NCBI RefSeq assembly: GCF_001421015.2
Contig: NZ_CP013023.1
Coordinates: forward strand, 848,501-912,500
Direction of reading: 5' to 3'
DNA from: Paenibacillus bovis
GTDB taxonomy: Bacteria > Bacillota > Bacilli > Paenibacillales > Paenibacillaceae
Length of the DNA: 64,000 nucleotides
Positions 9,297-16,080 of this stretch are shown one piece after another. The position numbers were made by a program, and so were the translations under genes. The notes below the pieces were generated by a model, which worked only from the letters and a program-made list of their open reading frames with translations, was not told the DNA's origin and searched no databases. The first letter of the stretch is position 1; each line of letters starts with the position of its first letter.

Positions 9297-9323
9297 TGAA
9301 ACCTGTACTCTGTAATTGGTGTA
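9297..9323 (+). promoter_or_regulatory. Putative ECF sigma (sigma-W-like) promoter of pspA
   Basis: TGAAAC at 9297-9302 matches the sigma-W -35 element. After 17 bases comes TGTA at 9320-9323, against the consensus CGTA. It lies 41 bases before the pspA ATG. In B. subtilis the homologous pspA-ydjGHI operon is in the sigma-W regulon, which supports the reading; the one-base departure in the -10 element lowers confidence. Confidence 0.55.
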
Positions 9324-9363
9324 ATATAGTGTAATTGACTATTTCCGCTGAGGGGTGAACAGG

Positions 9364-10068
9364 ATGAGTGTATGGACACGATTCAGAGATGTGATGAAAG
9401 CCAATGTAAACAGCCTGCTGGAACGTTCGAACAATCCGGAAAAGGATGTACAGACTTATCTAAGCAGCATGAACAGTGATCTAGGCCAGCTCAAGGCAGA
9501 GACAGCGGCCGTTCTCGCCGAACAGAGCCGTACGCAGCGAGCGCTGAACGAAAGCAGTGCAGAGATCGCCAAGCTCCAGCGCTACGCTGAAAAATCGGTT
9601 CAGGCCGGCGAAGAGCAGAATGCACTGCAATTTCTGCAAAAGAAAGCCAGCCTCGCGGCAGCGCATGCTAATCTTCAGGCTGCCCATGAACGGGCTTCTG
9701 CCAAAGCCGATACGATGAAGCTGATGCAGGACAAACTCACACAAGACGTCGCCCAACTGGAAGCACGCTATACTGAGCTCAAGAGCAAGATGGCTCAGGC
9801 CAACGCCCAGCAGCAAGCGAATGCATATCAAAGCTCTGCCAACAGTACGGAGCAAGCCTTGCAGGCGATGGAGAACAAGGCGGCTATGGCACTGAACGAA
9901 GCAGAAGCACTCGTCGAACTCCGTGGCGGCTCCCAGGAAGAAGATTTGGACGTTCTTATCGCCCGCCTGGAAAAAGGGATGAACGCCCAGCCTGATCTGT
10001 CATCCAGTCAGGCGACACCGGAACAGGAACTATCTTTGCTAAAACAGCAAAACACCAGCAGCCAATAA
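9364..10068 (+). CDS. pspA: PspA/IM30 family phage-shock protein
   Basis: The protein has 234 residues from ATG 9364, with AGGGGTG six bases upstream; GTG 9355 is part of that site. It is almost entirely helical coiled coil, opening with VWTRFRDVMKANVNSLLERS, the PspA/LiaH N-terminal amphipathic helix. Heptad-like Ala, Gln and Glu-rich helices run to about residue 180. PspA proteins assemble into scaffolds on the inner face of damaged membranes. It heads a cluster matching B. subtilis ydjF(pspA)-ydjG-ydjH-ydjI. Unlike that compact operon, 410 bases carrying a repeat element separate it from ydjG. An ECF-type promoter lies upstream. Confidence 0.9.
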   Translation: MSVWTRFRDVMKANVNSLLERSNNPEKDVQTYLSSMNSDLGQLKAETAAVLAEQSRTQRALNESSAEIAKLQRYAEKSVQAGEEQNALQFLQKKASLAAAHANLQAAHERASAKADTMKLMQDKLTQDVAQLEARYTELKSKMAQANAQQQANAYQSSANSTEQALQAMENKAAMALNEAEALVELRGGSQEEDLDVLIARLEKGMNAQPDLSSSQATPEQELSLLKQQNTSSQ

Positions 10069-10150
10069 TCCAAAGGCTGCACAACGCATCCATCCTATTT
10101 TGAAAATATATGGATAGCAGCGTACAAACACGATTAAATCCAGTACAGAA

Positions 10151-10336
10151 CACAAGAAAGTAAATAAGAGTCACGTAAGCGTTTGGCATTGGAAACGCGG
10201 GGTTCAATAAAAAGTGACTTTTGCACAGCAAACTATCCCACTACTTTCAGCCAGTAGATATTCACTCTTTCTCCCTATTCACAGATCTCCTGGCTTAACC
10301 GGAGGACGTGCTCTTATTCCTTTCTGCAGTGGATGA
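10151..10336 (+). repeat. Degenerate copy of the dispersed interrupted palindrome (copy E5)
   Basis: The right half (10293-10336) is nearly identical to the other copies: CTTAACCGGAGGACGT, then GCTCTTATTCCTTTCT and the flank GCAGTGGATGAAG. A left outer arm (10155-10175, AGAAAGTAAATAAGAG then TCACG) still pairs with the right outer arm. The conserved CGACAT loop and the inner stem are lost. It fills most of the gap between pspA and ydjG (10069-10478), in which I find no gene. Confidence 0.6.
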
Positions 10337-10478
10337 AGAACTATCATTACCTGTGGATTTATCCATCTTTACTATTTGTCCGATACAAATAAAGGCAGCT
10401 GCATTCCCCTCGTCATTCTCTGGAAGAGAACAGCAGCAGTGTGCCAATCAAAAGAAAATATGTTAGTGAGGTGAGCCT

Positions 10479-11510
10479 ATGCCAGTAATAGACTACAAAT
10501 GTCCCAACTGCGGTAGCAGCATGTTATTCGATAGTGCAACCGGAGCGCTGTCCTGTCCGAGCTGTGGTAGACAGGATAATATCGAACAGCTGCCTGACCC
10601 ACTGAAAAAGCAGGTATTTACCGAAAATGAAGTCCAGCAGTACCACTGTCCGAGCTGCGGCGCAGACATCGTGACCGAGCCGGAGACGAGTGCGATGACG
10701 TGCAGCTTTTGCGGATCGGCAGTTGTACTGGGTGACCGACTAGTCGGCGATCTGGCGCCAGATCTGGTCATTCCTTTTGCGATCAGCAAGGCGCAGGCAG
10801 AGGAAGCTTTTCGCAAATGGTGTAGAAATGGCCTGCTGACACCAGCCGGATTTATGAGTGCCGACCGGATCAAGAGCATAACGGGGATCTATGTGCCTTT
10901 CTGGTTATATGAATTACATAATATGGTTGAAGTATACGCCAATGCGACCAGAGTGAGAAGTTACACACAGGGCGACTACCAATATACCGAGACCCGGCAT
11001 TTTGATGTATACCGGAAGTTGCGCCTGGATTATGTGAATCTGCCGCTGGATGCTTCGGAGAAAATGAACGATGAACTGATGGACAAGCTGGAGCCTTTTC
11101 CGTATGAGCAGTTAAAAGAATTCAAAACCCCGTATCTGGCTGGTTATATCGCAGAGAAATACAGCTACGATGATGAACAGCTGGTGCCGCGTGCCAAAGA
11201 CAAGACGCAGCCGTATATCGATTCGTCGGTCTCCCAGTCGTTATCGGGTTACAGCAGTGTGAGCTACAGGGACAAGCAGGTGAATACGACCGTGAGTCGT
11301 ACCGATTATGCGCTGCTGCCTGTCTGGATAGTGAATTATGATTTTGGCCAAAAAAATTACATGTTCGCGATGAACGGTCAGACCGGCAAAGTCGTCGGCA
11401 AGCCCCCGCTCAGCAAGGGTAAAATCACGGCATGGTTTGCCGGGATTACAGCTGTATCGCTGATTGGTGTAAAAGTTATTTCATGGGCGCTGGGAGGAGG
11501 ATTTTTATGA
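10479..11510 (+). CDS. ydjG: YdjG-like TFIIB-type zinc-ribbon membrane-anchored protein
   Basis: The protein has 343 residues; B. subtilis YdjG has a very similar length. Four CxxC knuckles at C8/C11, C26/C29, C57/C60 and C75/C78 form two zinc ribbons. A beta-rich middle domain follows (PFWLYELHNMVEVYANATR; LLPVWIVNYDF). The only hydrophobic helix is at the C-terminus (about 320-340), so the bulk is cytoplasmic and tail-anchored. Ribosome binding site GTGAGGTGAG precedes the start. The last codon overlaps the ydjH start in an ATGA, so the two are translationally coupled. With PspA and YdjHI it is expected to act in membrane stress protection; the molecular role is not established. Confidence 0.82.
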   Translation: MPVIDYKCPNCGSSMLFDSATGALSCPSCGRQDNIEQLPDPLKKQVFTENEVQQYHCPSCGADIVTEPETSAMTCSFCGSAVVLGDRLVGDLAPDLVIPFAISKAQAEEAFRKWCRNGLLTPAGFMSADRIKSITGIYVPFWLYELHNMVEVYANATRVRSYTQGDYQYTETRHFDVYRKLRLDYVNLPLDASEKMNDELMDKLEPFPYEQLKEFKTPYLAGYIAEKYSYDDEQLVPRAKDKTQPYIDSSVSQSLSGYSSVSYRDKQVNTTVSRTDYALLPVWIVNYDFGQKNYMFAMNGQTGKVVGKPPLSKGKITAWFAGITAVSLIGVKVISWALGGGFL

Positions 11511-12304
11511 GAAATACTCGTCTTCCTCTTTTCATTATAGCTCTTGTGATGCTGCTTGGGCTGATGCTGCCAGTCGATCTACATGCAGCGAATACAACAC
11601 CGGCACCCACCGGTTCCAAGAAACTGATCTATGATCAGGCGGATCTGCTCACTCCGCAGGAAGAGCAGTCGCTGACACAGCTGGCCAGACAGTATGCACC
11701 GGAGCACCAGACAGACTTTATTATCTATACCAGCAACAATCCGGAAGGCCGGGATGTTCAGCTAATGACAGAAGATCTCTACGATCGCAAAGCCTTTGGC
11801 TATAACCAGCCTTTTAGTAATGCGGTAATTCTTACAATGGATATGTATAACCGGGAAGTATATCTTGCTGGCTTCGGCACAGCGGAGCACACGCTGAATA
11901 ACAGCAGACTGGACAAAATCCGCAGCAAAATTACACCGGATCTGGCAGCAGGCAATTACGAGGCAGCCTTTGCAAAGTATATCCAGCTCTCCAACGAATA
12001 CATGGACTATAAGCTTGGTACCACGCCGGACAATCTATTGTTCAAGCTGTGGTTCCAGCTATTGATTGCAGCGGCTATCGGCGGAATTATTGTCTGGATC
12101 ATGGCCGCCCGTTCTGGCGGAGTCGTTACGGTTGACCGGTCTACCTACGAAGATTCCAGCGTCTCCGGTGTACTGGACAGCTATGATAACTACACGCATA
12201 CGACAGTCACCAAGCACAAAATCGAGAAAAGCAGCAGTAGTGGCGGAGGCGGCGGTACGAGCAGCGGCGGTCATTCGCACAGTGGCAGCAGGGGTTCCTT
12301 TTAA
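11507..12304 (+). CDS. ydjH: YdjH-like TPM-domain protein
   Basis: The protein has 265 residues from ATG 11507 (ribosome binding site GGGAGGAGG at 11492-11500); the upstream ATG 11432 would overlap ydjG deeply. A signal-like hydrophobic N-terminus (residues 6-27, ending DLHAAN) is followed by a TPM (TLP18.3/Psb32/MOLO-1) domain at about 40-165: LIYDQADLLTPQEEQSL, FIIYTSNN, NAVILTMDMYNREVYLAGFG. One transmembrane helix lies at about 180-203. The tail is Ser/Gly/His-rich, as in other TPM proteins. Topology is outside TPM domain with a cytoplasmic tail. It is the third gene of the pspA-ydjGHI cluster. Confidence 0.82.
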   Translation: MRNTRLPLFIIALVMLLGLMLPVDLHAANTTPAPTGSKKLIYDQADLLTPQEEQSLTQLARQYAPEHQTDFIIYTSNNPEGRDVQLMTEDLYDRKAFGYNQPFSNAVILTMDMYNREVYLAGFGTAEHTLNNSRLDKIRSKITPDLAAGNYEAAFAKYIQLSNEYMDYKLGTTPDNLLFKLWFQLLIAAAIGGIIVWIMAARSGGVVTVDRSTYEDSSVSGVLDSYDNYTHTTVTKHKIEKSSSSGGGGGTSSGGHSHSGSRGSF

Positions 12305-12530
12305 CGGTTATGTATCTTGTGTATAGTGAATGCTAATGCTGTAAGCAGATGTGCGTTTTAGTTTGCATGTAAAGTGTGCAGGGCTGTGAGTCTTGTGAGA
12401 AATCGGTTATGTGACAGCATATTTATAAATAAGGATAAACCAGATTTAAGGATCTAATAGATAGCAATAGACCAACAAACGATGCTGACAGGTATACTTA
12501 GGAATATCCAAATAGAAGGGATGCGGAAAT

Positions 12531-13565
12531 ATGGGATTTTTCAGAAACCAGTTTGCCAATGTAGTGGAATGGGAAGAATTCAGAGATGATATGATCTTCT
12601 GGAAATGGAACAATCGGGAGATCAAAAAAGGCAGCAAGCTGATTATCCGCTCCGGTCAGGATGCTATTTTCCTGAATAACGGAAAAGTCGAAGGTATTTT
12701 CCAGGATGAAGGTTCGTTTGATGTGGATTCGGATATTATTCCGTTCCTGTCGACACTCAAAGGGTTCAAATTCGGATTCAACAGCGGCATGCGGGTAGAA
12801 GTGCTCTTCGTCAATACCAAGGAATTTACGGTGAGATGGGGTACGCAGAGTCCGGTCTTGATTCCAGCTCCGCAGCTGCCAGGCGGAATGCCGATTCGTG
12901 CGAACGGTACGTTTACTTTCAAAGTCAGTGATTATGTGGCTCTGATCGACAAGGTTGCCGGGATCAAGCAAAGCTATGTCGTCGAGGATGTGAAAATCCG
13001 CATCACCGCTGTGCTGGATCAGCTGCTCATGAAGTGGATCAGCCGCGAAGGCAAGGATATGTTCAACCTGCAGGCCAATGCATCGGATATTGCGAATGGT
13101 ATCCGTGAAGATCTCGATATGCAGATGATGAGTATCGGAATCGGCATTACCGGCTTCCAGGTGATGAGCTTCAATTATCCGCAAGAAATTCAGGATATGA
13201 TCACCAAGACCGCTTCCCACGAGATGATTGGGAATATGCAAAAGTACCAGCAGGTCAGCATGACCGACGGCATTGCTTCCGGCAAAGTACAAAGCGGCGG
13301 TACAGCAGCCGACATGGCAGGTATGATGATGGGTATGAATATGGCGAACGAGATGATGAAAAATATGAATACAAATAACCCAAATGCCAACAATGCCGGC
13401 CAAGGAGCGAATCCAGCTGCCGGTCAGCAGGCGAATAACGGGCAAAATGGTACATCGGCGCCAGCATCCGGCGAGAGTGGAATCACGCCCAAATTCTGTC
13501 CGAACTGCGGTACCAAGAACGAAGGCTCCAAGTTCTGTCCGAATTGCGGATACAAGCTCGCCTAA
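12531..13565 (+). CDS. ydjI: YdjI-like SPFH-domain protein with C-terminal zinc ribbon
   Basis: The protein has 344 residues with ribosome binding site AAGGGATG upstream. The N-terminal 250 residues form the SPFH/virion-core-like domain characteristic of YdjI (VVEWEEFRDDMIFWKW; LIIRSGQDAIFLNNGKVEGI; FTFKVSDYVALIDK). A Gly/Asn/Met-rich linker (about 265-315) leads to a zinc ribbon made of two FCPNCG knuckles. In B. subtilis YdjI helps bring PspA to the membrane; the same partnership is likely here from gene order. A 226-base gap separates it from ydjH. Confidence 0.85.
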   Translation: MGFFRNQFANVVEWEEFRDDMIFWKWNNREIKKGSKLIIRSGQDAIFLNNGKVEGIFQDEGSFDVDSDIIPFLSTLKGFKFGFNSGMRVEVLFVNTKEFTVRWGTQSPVLIPAPQLPGGMPIRANGTFTFKVSDYVALIDKVAGIKQSYVVEDVKIRITAVLDQLLMKWISREGKDMFNLQANASDIANGIREDLDMQMMSIGIGITGFQVMSFNYPQEIQDMITKTASHEMIGNMQKYQQVSMTDGIASGKVQSGGTAADMAGMMMGMNMANEMMKNMNTNNPNANNAGQGANPAAGQQANNGQNGTSAPASGESGITPKFCPNCGTKNEGSKFCPNCGYKLA

Positions 13566-13675
13566 ATAGACGAAGTGCCTACTGCTGGTAATTAGCTGAT
13601 TGCGGTGAGCATAGCCATATCGCTGCCGCAGTCAGAACCGATTTTTGCATTTTGTATAGATAATATCGCCGATAC

Positions 13676-13751
13676 ACAAAAGGCACCCTTATACATGAAC
13701 ATTGGTGAACCTCCAGGGTTAATCAATGTTCATGCGAGGGGTGCCTTTTGT
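13676..13751. terminator. Long interrupted hairpin, bidirectional terminator between convergent genes
   Basis: The outer arms ACAAAAGGCACCC (13676-13688) and GGGTGCCTTTTGT (13738-13750) are perfect. Inside lies a second pair, TGAACATTG and CAATGTTCA, with an asymmetric internal loop between the two stems. A/T tracts flank both sides. It sits between convergent ydjI and the SDR gene. Its layout recalls the dispersed element family, but it lacks that family's conserved loop sequences. Confidence 0.75.
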
Positions 13752-13826
13752 ATAATTATCGAATCTATAGCATCCGTATATCTATAGTGTGCAGATTAGT
13801 GTACTGATCCAGTCGGATTATCTTGT

Positions 13827-14714
13827 TCAGTCCTGTTCAAAATAATGCCCCTGCTTCAAATCCGCGATCAACCCGTGATGTACCGGTGTCCAATCCATCT
13901 GTTCGCGGGTGAGCTTGCTGGATACGGGTGCATCCGCAGCAACGGCAAAATAAATCCAGCCAAAATGTTCTGGTGCTTCATCCGCGCTGATGCTGACTAC
14001 AGGCAATCCCAGCTCCTGACCGACCACTTCGGCAATCTCGCGGAAGGGAATAGCCTCTTCATCGACACCATGCAGCATCGTGCCTGCTGCTGCATGCTCC
14101 AGAGCTTTGCGGAATAATACTGCAGCATCCAGACGATGAACCGCACACCAGCGGTTGGTACCATCACCGATATAAGCAGATATGCCTTTGCTGCGAGCAA
14201 TCGTAATCAGCGTATGCACAAATCCGTGATCGCCTACATCATGCACGGAAGGCGCCAGGCGTATAACAGAGGCGTTCACCCCACGCTGCACCAGTGCTTG
14301 TGCAGCAGTTTCCGAATGCCGCGTGGCATGCGCGGATGCTTGATCTTCTTCGGTAGCGACACGTCCCGATGCGACCATCAAGGCGCCGGAAGTCAGCACA
14401 ATCGGCTTATCCGTGCCTTCCAGCTCGCTGCCCATTGCTTCGATCGCGAGTCGGTCAATCTCGGCAGCTGCTTCATAATTGGAAAAGTCATGAATAAAGC
14501 CAAGATGAATAATACCGTCCGCTTCCCGCGCCGCTTGACGCAGACTATCGGTATCTTCCAGCGATCCCCGGTGCACGGCTGCTCCTGCTTCGGTCAGCAA
14601 CTCGGCAGCTCTGTCCGAACGCGCGAGACCGGTAACTTCATGGCCTGCCTTGAACAATTCCTGCAGTACGGCCGATCCTACAAATCCTGTTGCTCCTGTA
14701 ACAAATACTTTCAT
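13827..14714 (-). CDS. Extended/atypical SDR family NAD(P)-binding oxidoreductase
   Basis: The protein has 295 residues from the ATG at 14712-14714, with GAGGAGGAT at 14721-14729 on the minus strand; the longer frame to 14795 would run across the promoter. The Rossmann motif G-A-T-G-F-V-G is at residues 7-13, with an Asp-rich turn after LARSDRAAELL typical of NAD(P)-dependent epimerase/NmrA-like proteins. Later segments (GIIHLGFIHDF; VHRLDAAVLFRKAL) fit the extended SDR fold. Substrate is unknown. It is transcribed divergently from a MerR regulator and has a MerR-type promoter, so it is very likely that regulator's target. Confidence 0.85.
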   Translation of the reverse strand: MKVFVTGATGFVGSAVLQELFKAGHEVTGLARSDRAAELLTEAGAAVHRGSLEDTDSLRQAAREADGIIHLGFIHDFSNYEAAAEIDRLAIEAMGSELEGTDKPIVLTSGALMVASGRVATEEDQASAHATRHSETAAQALVQRGVNASVIRLAPSVHDVGDHGFVHTLITIARSKGISAYIGDGTNRWCAVHRLDAAVLFRKALEHAAAGTMLHGVDEEAIPFREIAEVVGQELGLPVVSISADEAPEHFGWIYFAVAADAPVSSKLTREQMDWTPVHHGLIADLKQGHYFEQD

Positions 14715-14756
14715 CGGTAAATCCTCCTCGTCGGGTTGATATCTACTTACCGGTTC

Positions 14757-14787
14757 AGCATAAAGTATAGAGTTCACTCTATAGCAA
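14757..14787 (-). promoter_or_regulatory. MerR-type promoter (19-bp spacer) with palindromic operator driving the SDR gene
   Basis: On the minus strand TTGCTA (14787-14782) and TATGCT (14762-14757) are separated by 19 bases, the over-long spacer typical of MerR-activated promoters. Inside the spacer region lies a perfect inverted repeat, TATAGAG-TTCA-CTCTATA (14766-14783), where a MerR dimer would bind. It lies between the divergent SDR and merR genes. Confidence 0.75.
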
Positions 14788-14816
14788 TACCCCAAATGCG
14801 GGAGTATACTAAAAAA

Positions 14817-15221
14817 ATGGAGACTACCTTTTCAAGTAAACAAGTTGCCGAGCAGACAGGACTAAGTGTGCATACTCTGCGCTATTATGAGCAGATGGGA
14901 TTGGTGTATGGAATACAGCGCGATGCTAACGGCTACCGGCAGTATTCGGAATCCGATATCAAATGGTTTCAGGTGATCAAGCATTTTCGAGATATGGGCC
15001 TGCCTATTCGTGAGATGCAGCAGTTCAGCGCCATGAATAACAGCGCAGCCGACTCGGCCCGGGTACGTCGCGAATTTATGGAAACCTACCGCGCCAAGAT
15101 TGTAGAGCAGCAAAAGGAGCTAGAGCGTTCCTTGCAAAAAGTGGATGGTAAAATCGAATTTTTCAGAAACCGGGAAAGGATCGAGAACGAGAAGTGGCAG
15201 CAAAGTCAGGAGCAGTTGTAG
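14817..15221 (+). CDS. MerR family transcriptional regulator
   Basis: The protein has 134 residues from ATG 14817 (a GGGAG lies about 12 bases upstream); the longer frame from 14736 runs through the operator region. The N-terminal winged helix is textbook MerR: FSSKQVAEQTGLSVHTLRYY, then EQMGLV and GYRQYSESDIKWFQVIKHFR. A dimerising coiled coil follows (about 85-125, KIVEQQKELERSLQKV). No Cys ligands are seen, so it is not a metal sensor; this class resembles small-molecule or redox-responsive members. It should bind the palindrome at 14766-14783, control the SDR gene and probably itself. Confidence 0.9.
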   Translation: METTFSSKQVAEQTGLSVHTLRYYEQMGLVYGIQRDANGYRQYSESDIKWFQVIKHFRDMGLPIREMQQFSAMNNSAADSARVRREFMETYRAKIVEQQKELERSLQKVDGKIEFFRNRERIENEKWQQSQEQL

Positions 15222-15232
15222 CATTAAGCACA

Positions 15233-15357
15233 GAGCGCAGAAAAGAGAATTCTACCAACGACCGACATTTAAGAATGAAGATCTACTGCTGCAGGCAATT
15301 CTTCAGGATCTCTATTCTTAACCGGAGGAAGTGGTAGAATCTCTTTTCGGAGCGGTG
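15233..15357. repeat. Dispersed interrupted palindrome, copy E1
   Basis: The outer arm 15241-15256 pairs with 15333-15347, with one unpaired A (15248/15249). The internal loop is AACGACCGACAT (15257-15268) opposite CCGGAGGAAGT (15322-15332). The inner stem is TTAAGAAT (15269-15276) with ATTCTTAA (15314-15321). The right flank CGGAGCGGTG is shared with copy E2. It begins 12-20 bases after the merR stop and could also stop its transcription. Confidence 0.8.
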
Positions 15358-15521
15358 TTACTCCACTCCCCCATCGGCCTTTCAACACTTAATCTCCCAA
15401 ATAAGCTGCAAAAAAATCCGAATCCAGCAGATTTGGAAGAAAAACACAACATAAATGTGATATACTGGAATGATTCGGTCAGGAAACGATTTTGGCTGCG
15501 AATAGGAAGGGTCGCCCATCT

Positions 15522-15749
15522 ATGCAGGTATTTAAGGACTGGAATCTGAAAGTGAAAGAAACCTTTAACGCAACCAGTAATGAAGTGGTATTAACCGTCT
15601 CGGAAGCGGGGGCGCTGCTAGGCATGTCCAAGGATCAAATGAAGGTCTACGTCGATAAAAACAAGCTGACCAAGGTGCCGATCATGCGCAGTGTGCATCG
15701 TTACCTTTTACTCAAAAGTGAATTAGATAAGATTATAAAGCAAGCTTAA
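15522..15749 (+). CDS. Small helix-turn-helix (excisionase-like) DNA-binding protein
   Basis: The protein has 75 residues from ATG 15522 (GGAAGGG upstream at 15507-15513); TTG 15492 would add ten unlikely residues. The core LTVSEAGALLGMSKDQMKVY, then VDKNKLTKVPIMRSVHRYLLLKSELDKI, is the winged-helix layout of excisionase/MerR-like small binders. No recombinase lies nearby, so a phage role is not supported. It is alone between a repeat element and the large isoprenoid-synthase-like gene. Confidence 0.7.
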   Translation: MQVFKDWNLKVKETFNATSNEVVLTVSEAGALLGMSKDQMKVYVDKNKLTKVPIMRSVHRYLLLKSELDKIIKQA

Positions 15750-16080
15750 CCGATATCGGTATCCTATACCAACAGCAGACCATCAGCCGCCAGCCGGTTG
15801 GTGGTTTTGTTGATTTTGTCTCTTATTCCCGTACCGGATTCTGACGATAGGGATAGAAAGGGAGCATTTCGTAACCCGGCTCCTGTTTTGCCGTATTACT
15901 CTGTACATATGAACAGCCAGACTCCAATACATGGGGTAAACCAGCACGATACATTTGGTCTGGAGCAGGTATGAGTATCGCCGTTTGTCTTAGTACTAAC
16001 TACAGCTAATAAAGCTTATTTTGATATGTTATTTTGGATGCGTACCGGATGAATACTAAATTGAATTTGAGGGATTTCTG
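15750..16080. other. Intergenic region with a weak hairpin
   Basis: A GC-rich hairpin lies at about 15788-15812 (CCGCCAGCC with GGTTGGTGG, including wobbles), followed by a T-rich tract, and may terminate the small HTH gene. Nothing else is recognised until GAGGG before ATG 16081. Confidence 0.45.

Noticed and set aside
13605-13787. 60-codon plus-strand frame across the terminator between ydjI and the SDR gene
   Set aside because: It crosses a strong hairpin and has no ribosome binding site.
15331-15549. 72-codon frame downstream of E1
   Set aside because: It begins in the right arm of the palindrome and overlaps the better supported HTH gene in another frame.
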